Positions 1 to 9,077 of a stretch of DNA of 64,000 nucleotides are shown here, piece by piece. The translations under genes were made by a program, and so were the position numbers. The stretch is from contig NW_021628759.1 in NCBI RefSeq assembly GCF_900005765.1, positions 1 to 64,000 of the forward strand, given 5' to 3'. This DNA comes from Plasmodium relictum (Eukaryota > Apicomplexa > Aconoidasida > Haemosporida > Plasmodiidae). The notes beneath the pieces are model-generated. The model made no database searches, was not told the origin of the DNA, and was given only the letters and a program-made list of their open reading frames with translations. How positions within the stretch are numbered: the first letter of the stretch is position 1; every line of letters begins with the position of its first letter.

Positions 1-111
1 TTTTTTTTTTTTAATTTATAGGACTAGCGTCAGTGCATGGCTAACTTGTACGTATACAACTAGCAACTAGCTTAGCATGCTACAAAAGGTTAATAATACC
101 TTTTATTAACC
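1..111 (+). mobile_element. 3' part of an LTR-like repeat, cut by the window edge
   Basis: This is the distal module of the LTR-like family described at 379-1054. It begins in a T tract, carries the diagnostic 'gcgtcagtgcatggct' segment near 28-43 and ends in a small hairpin closing with 'ttattaacc' at 111. It lacks the terminal 41-bp repeat. Positions 24-111 are an inverted copy of 420-508 with few differences, so 24-508 can fold back on itself around the gag fragment. The upstream part of the unit is outside the window. Confidence 0.75.
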
Positions 112-148
112 ACCTTTCTATATCTACTAAATCTTCAAAGTTTTCAAA

Positions 149-387
149 CTATTTAAAATAATTTACCATTGACTTATAATATAATTTTAGTAGTCTATGT
201 GGCACTTTAACTTTATCAAGTTCCTCTATGTTTTTCTTATTGAACTCATAAGACTCACTGAGATTTACTATCTCTTCAAATATCTTTAATTCAATCCTTT
301 TAACATCTTTTATCTTGAGCTTTGCTAATCCAACAGGGTTCTTGCTCCGGTTTCGAATTTCCTGACGTTGCTGCCAATTAATTTGTT
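149..387 (-). pseudogene. Retroelement gag 5' fragment
   Basis: On the minus strand a stretch of about 78 codons is open from 385 down to a TAG at 151-149. It encodes a charged, helical peptide with segments such as NWQQRQEIRNRSK and GLAKLKIKDVKRIELKIFEE. Its base composition is clearly less AT-rich than its surroundings, which fits old protein-coding sequence. It lies directly inside an LTR-like unit (379-1054) and just after a primer-binding-like site, where the gag start of an LTR retrotransposon is expected. There is no good ATG, and it is cut off at about 112-149 by another repeat copy. The gag assignment rests on position and composition; there is no overlap with the second gag relic (8037-8936) to confirm it. 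Confidence 0.5.
359..376 (-). other. Candidate tRNA primer-binding site
   Basis: On the minus strand, two bases after the end of the LTR-like unit at 379, the sequence reads TGGCAGCAACGTCAGGAA. A TGG a few bases after an LTR is what a primer-binding site for the CCA end of a tRNA looks like. The implied tRNA would begin AGCAACG. An A at position 1 is typical of eukaryotic initiator tRNA-Met, a primer used by several Ty3/gypsy elements. None of the five tRNAs in this window has such a 5' end. The match to a real tRNA is unchecked. Confidence 0.4.
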
Positions 388-1054
388 AATTGCCTGTTCA
401 AAGACTTTGCTAGAGTATTGGTTAATAAAATTTGTTATTACCCTTTTGTAGTACACTAAGCTAGTTTACTACTTGTGTACGTACAAGTTAGCCATGCACT
501 GACGCTAGATAAAAAAAAAAAAAATAAAGTTATTTTTTTTTTGTTGGTTTATTTTTATTTATATACATCTTTGTAATTAAAAAAAAAAAAATAATTAATA
601 AATTTTTTTTTTTTTTTTTGGTAATTAATTTTTTTGTTGTTATGTTTTTGACTTTTGTGTTATTAAAAATTAAATAAGAATTAATGTTTACTCATTAAAA
701 CTTAAGAGATAAAAGAATTATGTTTATGCATTATTCAATGTATATTTTTGAAATAACATTGAATAATATAAAGTTTTGACTTTATTAATTGTTATAGTTT
801 TTCTGTATGTTTTTAATTAAAAGAATAAGTAATTCTTTGTAAATAAAAACTCATTTATAACAATTAGTAAGTCTATTAAAAGAGGCAGTAAAATTTAACT
901 CAGATTAAATAGTATGCATCATAAGGAAACTATATATATATGTAATAAAAACGAATATATATATATATAAACGTATACTTAGTTATGCATGCTCTTTATT
1001 AATTTGTTTGTTTAATACTCTAGCAAAGTCATTAAACGTGCAATTAATAAACCA
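379..1054 (-). mobile_element. Complete LTR-like unit with long terminal inverted repeats
   Basis: This 676-bp unit is the most complete family member. Both ends carry a related repeat of about 41 bp in inverted orientation, at 379-419 and 1014-1054; the consensus starts TGATTTATTAATTGCC and ends in CA on the other side. Moving inwards from the left come a small hairpin (about 420-445), the 'gcactgacgc' module (near 495-505), A and T tracts, an AT-rich body, and 'gctctttattaatttg' near 991. On the minus strand its 3' end abuts the candidate primer-binding site and gag fragment, so it would be the 5' LTR of that relic. A non-autonomous terminal-inverted-repeat element is the main alternative. 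Confidence 0.7.
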
Positions 1055-1056
1055 AA

Positions 1057-1560
1057 CATTGAACAAACAAATTAATAAAGAGCACGTATAACTAAATATA
1101 CGGATTTTTATATGTATATATACTTATTTTTTTATTATGTAATAGCTTTCTTATGATGAGTAATATTTAATTTGAATTAAATTATACTTCATCCTTTAAT
1201 AGGCATGTTAAACTGTTATAAAAGAGTTTTTATTTACAAAGAATAAGTATATTCTTTTAATTAAAAACACACACACTAAATTTATAACAAATAACACAAA
1301 CTAAGCTCTAGTCCATTCAATGTTATTTCGAAATATACACATTGAATGTGATATAAACATTACATTTTTTCATATATTAATTTATATATAAGTAAAAGCC
1401 AATTCTCTTCACAATTCGAACAAATATCCACTGACAAAAAAAAAAATAATTTTAATTTTTTTTTTTTTTTGACTAACGTCAGTGCATAGCTGACTTTTAT
1501 TTATCTGACTGGTAGCTTCTTTTATTCTACAAAAGGTTAATATCAATTTTTTTATTAACC
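1057..1560 (+). mobile_element. LTR-like unit, opposite orientation, both ends missing
   Basis: This is an inverted copy of the preceding unit. 1059-1103 is complementary to 972-1014, and similarity continues outwards through the body to the 'gtcagtgcatagctgac' module (about 1479-1495) and the closing hairpin ending at 1560. It lacks the 41-bp repeats at both ends. Together with 420-1014 it makes a foldback with arms of about 500 bp. Confidence 0.7.
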
Positions 1561-1789
1561 AATAGTAAAAAATTTAAATAACAAAGGAGAGAGATGAGTA
1601 TCGAAGAAAAGGAGTACTCACAAAATAAAAATATTTGAATATATAATGAAGTATTAATAGAAAAATATTTAAGTATATTATGTTTGTTTTTATATAAGAT
1701 GTTTATTATGAGATATAAGTGATTTACATGTAAAAATATGTACATTTAAAACTTAATATTAAATTCAACTTTTACATAAGGAAAATAAA

Positions 1790-1885
1790 CATAATTAAAA
1801 TAGGTAAAAACATTTTTACATGCTCTTTATCAAACTTTTTTTTCAATATTCTAGAAAATTCATATAACAGGCAATTGATAAATCA
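1790..1885 (-). mobile_element. LTR-like fragment with terminal repeat
   Basis: This short remnant contains the 'tgctctttat' segment near 1820-1829 followed by a diverged 41-bp terminal repeat at 1845-1885 that ends in AAATCA. It is the 5' end of a minus-oriented unit whose remainder has decayed. Between 1561 and 1790 I see only AT-rich sequence. Confidence 0.55.
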
Positions 1886-1950
1886 AAGTATTATTAATCT
1901 TATTCTGCGCTTATAATATTATATTAAAAAGTACAGTTAAAAAGGTATGT

Positions 1951-2390
1951 GGTTAATAAAAAAAATTGTTATTAACCTTTTGTAAAATAAAATGAGCTAT
2001 CAGTCAGGGAAATATAAGTCAGCTACACACTGAAGATAATTAAAAAAAAAATTTTTTAATAATTTTTTTTTTGTCGGTCGACGTTTGCTTGAATTAAAAA
2101 GAGAATTAATTTTTATTTATATAAAAATTTATTATATGAAAAAGTATAGTGTTCATATTGTATTTAATGTGTATATTTTGAAATAATATTGAATAAGTCA
2201 GAGTTTTAATTTTTGTCATTTGTCGTAAATTTTGTGTATGTGTTTTTAAATAAAAGAATATACTTATTCTTTGTATATAAAAACATCTTTATAAAAGTAA
2301 ATATATATCTGTTAAGTAATACAGAATAATATAATTCAAATATAGATATTATACATTATAAAATTCCATTATATATATAATAAAAATAAG

Positions 2391-2415
<25 letters not shown>
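1951..2415 (-). mobile_element. LTR-like unit, minus orientation, left arm of a foldback
   Basis: It starts with the ggttaataa hairpin at 1951, then carries the 'gtcagctacacactga' variant near 2019-2034, A and T tracts, and the body. It runs into a (TA)n stretch at about 2391-2417. The terminal repeats are missing on this copy. It pairs with 2425-2962. Confidence 0.65.
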
Positions 2416-2421
<6 letters not shown>

Positions 2422-2424
2422 GTA

Positions 2425-2962
2425 TATATTTGTTTTTATTATATATATAATGTTTTCTTATGATGCATAACATTTAATTTGAATTAAATATTACTGCATC
2501 TTTTAACAGACATATTAAACTGTTATAAATGTGTTTTTATTAACAAAGAATCAGTATATTCTTTTAATTAAAAAAACATACATACAATTTATAACAATTA
2601 ACAAAAGTCAAAACTTTAATTTATTCAATGTTATTTCAAAAATATACATTAAATATAACATAAGCATTATACTTTCATCTTAATTAAATTTTTCATGTAA
2701 CAAAAATTAATTCTCTTTTTAATTCTAACAAATGTCATATGACCAAAAAAAAAATAATTTTTTTTTTTTTAAGTGCCAAGATATATAAAATAAAAATAAA
2801 CAAAACAAAAATAACTTTACATTTTTTTTTTTAACTAGCATCAGTGCATAGATAACTTGTGCACACACGACTAGTAAACTAACTTAATATGCTATAAGCT
2901 TAATAACATCTTTTATTAACTAATACTCTAGCAAAGTCTTTGAGCAGGCAATTAATAAATCA
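2425..2962 (+). mobile_element. LTR-like unit, plus orientation, right arm of a foldback
   Basis: This inverted partner of 1951-2415 is separated from it only by a (TA)n core. It carries the 'gcatcagtgcatagat' module near 2837-2852 and ends in a full 41-bp terminal repeat at 2922-2962 whose last bases are AAATCA. This copy shows the order distal module, hairpin, terminal repeat clearly. Confidence 0.7.
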
Positions 2963-4899
2963 GTTTAAGAAAGCATGCATAGCATTCAATTGTGTGATTA
3001 ACAAAAATATTTTCAGTTATATAAAATTAATTATATATATATAAATTAAAAAAATATGTTTTATTATGCATTTCATAATTTTTTTTGACAGAAAAGGAAT
3101 CTTTTATTATTATCATTTTTTTTTTATGATATTTCATTTTCGTGTTGAGTAAATTAGACTTGTTATTAGTTTAATAACACAATTGTCCACTCTTCAATAA
3201 ATTATTAACATAACTTAATATAACTTATAAATTCATCATAAAAATAAAGAATATTAAGTTTAATAAACGAGATAAATATATGTTAATTTAAAATAAATTA
3301 TATTTTGTATATTTTACACTTAAAAATGAGCAACAATTTCATCTATATTTTTTTAAATTATTATCTTAGAAAAAATTGTATGGTAATTAAGCAATATTCA
3401 GAAAAATGAAATAAACTTTTTTTTTTATTTTTACATTTACTATTGGACATCAATGAATATAATAATTTTTATTCATGATAGTATTAGTGGAAATTGGTAC
3501 ATTACATCTAATTTTAAAAATATAATTTTAATTTGTTTAAACACATATAAGAGTATAAAATTATATTTTTATTTTTTTTTTCAATTTGAAAAATTACATG
3601 TAAATATAACAATTATTTTTACTTGAGTATAATAATGAAAGAAATTTAAAAAAAAAAACTAACATTAAAAACAAAATTTTTATAGATAATGTATTGAGAA
3701 ATATATTAAAAAAAAATACACGAACTTATTTAATTAGTCAATTGCATGCATGTATAATTGATACATAAAATTAAATAGCTCATTTTCATGGAAAGAAACA
3801 TTTTCGATAATTTTTGTAAAAAATTAAAAAAATTTAAACAATAAAGAAAAAAACATTTGTTTTTAAAATCTACTTGCATATTTGATAATTGCAGTCAAAT
3901 AATTTAAAAAATATGAAAAAAAAAAATGAAAATAATAAAATATAAAGATATTGAGATGAATATTAAAAAAATATAAGAACAAGCTTTGTTAAAATGACTC
4001 ATTTCAACAAAAATAGGAAAAAGTATAAAAATATGCATTTCTTAAATAGTTAAAAGTTTAAAATGTCAAAACATAAAAAAAATACGTTTATGAAACAAAT
4101 TTTCTGATCAAAATTTCATTTCCTTTTTTATAAAATTTTTTTTCCAAAATAAAATGTGGCATCTTTAGTAATTTTAATTAAAAACTTACTAATCTTTTAA
4201 ATGTTAATAAAATTTTTATAAAAAAATTAATCAATTTTATTAAAATTTATTGTGTTGTAATATGAAGAAAAATAAAGATATTTAAAATAAATTTATACCT
4301 TTTACATATTAATGTATGCTATGAATATTTTTATGGCTATTTAAAAGGATAAATAGTAGAGAAAAAATAATTATATGTTTATATTTCAACATTTTAGATA
4401 CTTTAACAAATTTTTTTTGCCATTACATTTACTTAAATAAAAAAAAAATTACCAAGTTAATTTATGTAAGATTAAAAAAATAAATTCTACATAATATAAA
4501 ATTATTCATTAATATATTTTAATATTTTTTGAGTATTTTTTTCAATCCTAATTCATTTAATTAACTTACTTTATATTTAAAAAATATTTATGTAAAAATT
4601 TTATAAATATATTGAAATGTTTTAGTTATAGATTATTTAGATTTTTATTTTTGAAAAAAGTATTAATAAAACTTAAAAGCCTTTAAAATAATTATTTTTC
4701 ATATGATTCTACTATAATTCATTCTTAATAAAAATTTTATAAATCTTTAATAATTTTGCAAATTTTTTTCTATGTTTTAAAAATTAAAAATATTAATTCT
4801 ACTTAAAAATAATTACATTACCATAGCTTAATCTGAAAAAAACATTGTGATAATTTCTAAGAAAAATCTTTTTATATAATAAACATATAACTTTTATCT
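2963..4899. other. AT-rich spacer without recognisable gene
   Basis: I see no open frame with coding character, no RNA gene and no LTR-like copy here. It is the upstream flank of the Ser/Thr-rich gene and presumably holds its promoter and 5' UTR. Confidence 0.5.
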
Positions 4900-5735
4900 A
4901 TGGCACAAAACGGTACAAATGTTACAGCATCTGGAAATACAACTGAAGTCACTACTATTCAAACTTCTTCAGGTGCATCAACATCAGCAGGAACTTCTTC
5001 AAATTCATATCATAACTCAAGTTCAGCACAGACTCCTACTACTTTAACCCCGTCATATAATGAAACAACTACGACATCTAATACATCTGCACCATTTAAT
5101 TCATCATCTGAATCACCTACAACGTCTTTATCAGTTTCACCTACTTCAGAAAATGCAACTATTGCACAATCCCCATCTATTGCCCAAACTACAACTACTA
5201 CACCGACTCCATCTTCTAAACCAGATATAATTACTACATCTACTACACAAAAAAATGAGACATCTTCTCCTATAAATGGTACCTCGTCTAGTAATTCAAC
5301 AGAAAAATTCTCAGTCACTACTACACAGACTGGAAACTCTTCTGTAAGTAATATGGCAAATGGTAATAATTCAAATATCAGTGGAAGCATATCAACTCCT
5401 CTAACAACGACCTTAGGAAACAATACACAATCTGCTCAAGCACCTACACTAATTCCCCAAACATCTTCACCTACTACTGCAATTCAAGCTGCTTTAGGTG
5501 TAGCATCAGTTTCTGCTGCTCCTTTTATTATTTCTTTTATTATAGTTTTTCTGATAATACAAATAATTTATCATTACTTTAAAGTAAGTTCACATTTAAA
5601 TATAAATTGTACTTTAATTTTTTTTCAATTATCATTTAGATTAAAACTTTACTAACATAGGAAAATTCGTTTCTATATATTTTTTTAATTTTTTTATTAT
5701 AGGATAAGAAAAAAACAAGAAGATATACACGATAA
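4900..5735 (+). CDS. Ser/Thr-rich single-pass membrane protein, STP1/SURFIN-like, probably decayed
   Basis: The reading frame opens at an ATG at 4900. It encodes about 190 residues dominated by Ser, Thr, Asn and Pro, with many N-glycosylation-like NxS/T triplets. One strongly hydrophobic segment follows (about residues 203-223: PFIISFIIVFLIIQ). A consensus donor (GTAAGT) lies in phase 0 at 5584 and an acceptor at 5701-5702, so the likely mRNA joins 4900-5583 to 5703-5735, giving a short basic tail (KKKTRRYTR) and a TAA. Past that stop the same frame runs on as IVESRNSEIEDEKKKHKK after a second TAA at 5739, like the cytoplasmic tail of STP1/SURFIN proteins, so the tail looks broken. No signal peptide is seen, normal for these exported families, and the ectodomain is short. 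It sits alone between two retroelement clusters. Family assignment rests on architecture only. Confidence 0.5.
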
Positions 5736-6074
5736 GAATAAATAGTAGAATCAAGAAATTCAGAAATTGAAGATGAAAAAAAGAAGCATAAGAAAAATGT
5801 ACAAATTTTCTTTTTTCAATTTATTTATATATATATACAAAAAAAATGCATGTCAATATAATTTTATAATTAATTTTAATATTTTCTGATTTTTTTGATT
5901 TCTCTTATTTTTCATAACTTAAGTTCAATTTCTGTTAATATTTAAAGAAATATATTATTCAAATAATTTTAATCGTTTATTATACGTTGTTAAAAAATAT
6001 ACATAATTTAAATATTCTCTAATGTTCTTTAAATACTTTTTACATTATTTTAAATATTCAGATTAATATAGTAT

Positions 6075-6210
6075 CGATTTATTAATTGCCTGTTCAAAGA
6101 CTTTGCTAGAGTATTGAACAAACAAATAAGTAAAGAGCATGTATAACTATATATAAGCATTTTTATATATATATACACTTATTTTATTATGTATATAATG
6201 GCTTTCTTAT
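6075..6210 (+). mobile_element. 5' fragment of an LTR-like unit
   Basis: It starts with a nearly consensus 41-bp terminal repeat at 6075-6115 and continues into 'gaacaaacaaataagtaaag' and the AT-rich body. It is broken at about 6210, where the next unit begins. Confidence 0.65.
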
Positions 6211-6215
6211 AATGC

Positions 6216-6764
6216 TGATTCATTAACTGACTATTTAATGATTTTGCTAGAATATTAAACTAACAAATTAATAAAGAACATATATAAATAAATATACGCT
6301 TTTAAATATATATATACATACTTGTTTTTATTATATATATAATGGTTTCTTATGATTCATAATATTTAATTTGAATTAAATTATACTGCATCTTTTAATA
6401 GGTATGTTAAATGCTATAAATGAGTTTTTATTTACAAAGAATAAGTATATTTTTTTAATTAAAAGCACGCACACTAAATTTATAACAAATGACAAAACTT
6501 AAACTCTGATTTATTTAATGTTATTTCAAAAATATACATTGAGTATTACATAAACATTATATTTTCATCAATTATGTCTTTCCTGTAAGTAAAAATTAAT
6601 TATCTATTTTAATTCGAACAAACTTTAACATCCTCCAAAAAAAAAATAACTTTATATTTTTTTTTTTTTTTAAAACTAGTGTCAGTGCATGGCTGACTTG
6701 TACATACACGACTAGTAAACTAACTTAATGTACTATAAAAGGATAATAATATCTTTTATTAACC
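6216..6764 (+). mobile_element. LTR-like unit, nearly complete
   Basis: A diverged 41-bp terminal repeat at 6216-6256 opens this unit. The body, the 'gtgtcagtgcatggctgac' module near 6679-6697 and the hairpin ending 'ttattaacc' (6764) follow. The 3' terminal repeat is absent. It has the same orientation as 6075-6210, so the two look like one insertion into, or duplication of, the other. Confidence 0.65.
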
Positions 6765-7219
6765 AAAGGTATATTATTTATATTATACATTAAATTATTC
6801 TGTATTGATTAAAAAATATATGTTTACTTTTATAAATGTGTTTTTATTTACAAAGAATTAGTATATTTTTTTAATTAAAAACACATACACAATTTATAAC
6901 AAATAGCAAAAATTAAAACTCTGACTTATTCAATGTTATTTCAAAATATACATATTGAATACAATATAAACACTATACTTTTTCATATAATAAATATTTA
7001 TATAAATAAAAATTAATTCTCTTTTTAATTCAAGAAAACGTCAATCGACAAAAAAAAAATAGTTTAATTTTTTTTTTTTAACTAGCGTCAGTGCATGTTT
7101 GATTTATATTTTCCTGACTGGTAGCTTATTTTGTTTTACAAAAGATTAATAATAATTTTTTTTATCAACCATAAGCCAATTTTATATTACAAAAGATTAA
7201 TAACACTTTTTTATTAACC
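6765..7219 (+). mobile_element. 3' half of an LTR-like unit with a partial end duplication
   Basis: The body segment begins around 6820, the 'gcgtcagtgcatgtttg' module is near 7085-7101, and the hairpin ends at 7170. A second shorter copy of the end ('acaaaagattaataaca') follows at about 7189-7219. The truncated reverse-transcriptase relic begins directly after it. Confidence 0.55.
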
Positions 7220-7417
7220 AAATATAAATTTATTTAGATAATGATAATCTATAGTGGTTCTCCATTGTTTGTCATTCTTTCGTACCATTACAATAAGTAA
7301 AGTCCATTTTTTATTAACAACTTTACTTATAACATTAAGTTGTAACATTTCATCTACTTTCTGATACAATATTATCAACATTTCCCCACTTAATGGTCTA
7401 GTGTTATAACGATAATC
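7214..7417 (-). pseudogene. Ty3/gypsy reverse transcriptase, N-terminal fragment
   Basis: On the minus strand, directly after the TAA that ends the protease frame and in the same frame, the sequence encodes RYNTRPLSGE, then MLQLNVISK and RKNDKQWRTTIDYHYLN. These match in order the conserved start of Ty3/gypsy reverse transcriptases: the 'P(L/I)S' entry, the 'L...GVI..S' helix and the 'KKDG.WR..VDYR.LN' strand. The expected G of KKDG is replaced (KNDK), and the last motif has H for R. The frame then runs into an LTR-like copy and stops at 7216-7214. The catalytic YxDD box, RNase H and integrase are absent, so the piece is non-functional. Confidence 0.8.
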
Positions 7418-8035
7418 TTACCCCCATACCTTAATAGAAATTATATATTTATCGTTGGGTTTCATATTTTTATTCTCCAAAATTTTAACACTCTTTCTTA
7501 GGAAATCTTTCATTTTACCTTTATCCTTCTGATCATTTGAATCAGATTTGTCAATAAAATTTTGTATGACTTTTTGATTTGATTTTTCCACTTTTTCTTC
7601 GATATTTTTGGTTTTAACTCTCATGACATACACATTTTTTTCATCCTCATTATGAATAGAATATCTTAATCGTTTTATTATCATGACACTAAGCAAAATA
7701 AAAGGTTTATTTTTTTCAATTATCACAAACTTTATTCTAATTATTCTTCCATTAGACAGCATTTTTAATACAACCTTTTTATATTTTCTTGCATCGTTAC
7801 AGACAAATAATTCTGTAATTGCAAATGATGAAATTGTTAAGTCAGATTCTATTTTTAATTTTGTTATGACGTAAGTTGATATCGTACTTACATATGCCCT
7901 TAAGTCTAATAAAATATCTACTTTTTTTCTATTAACTTGTATTAATCGTCTTCTATATTTTTCAATATTGATTATCTTCACAAAATTCAATTCTATTAAC
8001 ACAAGATATATCTCCTGATTTTTCTGAATAACCAC
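7418..8035 (-). pseudogene. Ty3/gypsy aspartic protease region
   Basis: This open frame of about 205 codons lies between gag and reverse transcriptase. The retropepsin core is recognisable as VDILLDLRAYVSTIS: the catalytic Asp and the following A.VS.IS pattern are kept, but the D-(S/T)-G triad now reads D-L-R. The downstream ILLSVMIIKRL fits a decayed 'ILG.D.L' strand. The frame ends at a TAA (7420-7418) beyond which reverse-transcriptase coding continues in the same frame, so that stop looks like a later mutation or a read-through point. The listed start is not a real initiator: the frame is offset by one base from gag, as in elements that make pol by +1 frameshifting. The protease is predicted inactive. 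Confidence 0.75.
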
Positions 8036-8036
8036 T

Positions 8037-8936
8037 GTCTTCAGAATTTTTTTCTAACTCATCTTGTTTACTTATCCTATGAACTCTATTTCTTTTTCTA
8101 GTAGAATCTCTATCAATTTTCTTAGCTTGTTTTTATTTATACCTTTCTTTTGTTCTTTCCTTTTGTTTTGTAATATATTCCATTTGCTTATTAAGATATT
8201 TTTGCATTTGACGAATTTTTTGTAGATTAATTTCATTCTTTAACATTTTAACATGCACAACATATCTTTTATTAGTTATTATTCCTTTTATTTTATCTTC
8301 ACCATATCTCAATACTTGATTTTTGCATATTTTTGCTAAGTGTCTTATAATATTACAATGCTAGCACCTTCTTTTATGATGTATAAAATTTTTCTTTAAA
8401 TGATCCCTTTCTCCACAAAAATAACATTTATTATAATTTTGTTTTCTATCCTTATTGATACCATTATCTTTATAAATTTTATTTGTGGCTACTACACATA
8501 TATCCGTATTTTCACTTATCTTCAATTTTTTATTTTCTATATTTAACAAATACTTTTTTATTTCTTTAAAATCTTTATCTATTTCCTGATTCATTATTTT
8601 TTCTTTTAAAAATGTTTCTGGAATATATCTTTTAAAACATCTCCAAATATCCTGTCTACGTATGCTATTCTTTTCATTAAAACATAAACAGCTACGAACA
8701 TATAAATTACAATCCGTAATAAATAAGCTAATGGCTTCCCTTATATATGGCATTCTTTGAGCGCTGTATAATTTTCTCGTTAAAATAAATTTTTCATCTG
8801 CATCTTCAAATAATATTTTAGCTAATTTAATTTGAAATTGTAATATATAAACAATTTCATTATCCATTGGTAAATTAGATAAATCATATACATAAATATT
8901 TGACGTTAAAGATTCCAATATAATACAAGTATCCAT
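8037..8936 (-). pseudogene. Ty3/gypsy gag with two zinc knuckles
   Basis: The frame begins at the ATG at 8936 (MDTCIILESL) and encodes a helical capsid-like region followed by a basic tail with two CCHC-type zinc knuckles. The first, CYFCGERDHLKKNF, keeps C, C and H but has Phe for the last Cys. The second straddles the TAG at 8363-8361: C, stop, H, C, NIIR, H, LAKI, C, with perfect spacing and the stop at a non-ligand position. The same frame continues to about 8037 with one further TAA (8135-8133). The first base after 8936 on the + side is the edge of an LTR-like unit (8938), so the N terminus may be missing. It is a relic; two nonsense codons and a lost ligand rule out function. Confidence 0.75.
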
Positions 8937-8937
8937 T

Positions 8938-9077
8938 TGATTTATTAATTGCCTGTTCAAAGACTTTGCTAGAACATCGAACAAACAAATTAATAAAGAG
9001 CGTGTATAAATAAATATATATTTTTTTATATATATATACCTATTTTTATTATATATATGTTGGTATTTTATAAAGAT
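8938..9077 (+). mobile_element. 5' fragment of an LTR-like unit abutting gag
   Basis: The 41-bp terminal repeat at 8938-8978 starts with TGATTTATTAATTGCC and leads into 'gaacaaacaaattaataaag' and an AT-rich segment. It is cut at about 9077 by the next, oppositely oriented unit. Its outer end touches the first codons of the gag relic. Confidence 0.65.

Noticed and set aside
1-600. Telomere repeats at the window start
   Set aside because: No GGGTTYA-type heptamer repeats are present; the start is a T tract leading into an LTR-like copy.
1527-1745. Minus-strand 72-codon frame in the repeat zone
   Set aside because: Tyr/Ile/Leu low complexity that overlaps an LTR-like end; no coding signal.
5010-5423. 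Minus-strand open frame opposite the Ser/Thr-rich gene
   Set aside because: It is the Val/Asp-rich mirror of Ser/Thr codons on the + strand. It has no start context or domain, while the + strand has a membrane helix and a splice site.
7683-7874. Plus-strand open frame inside the protease relic
   Set aside because: It is a shadow of the minus-strand protease frame, which has recognisable retropepsin and reverse-transcriptase continuity.
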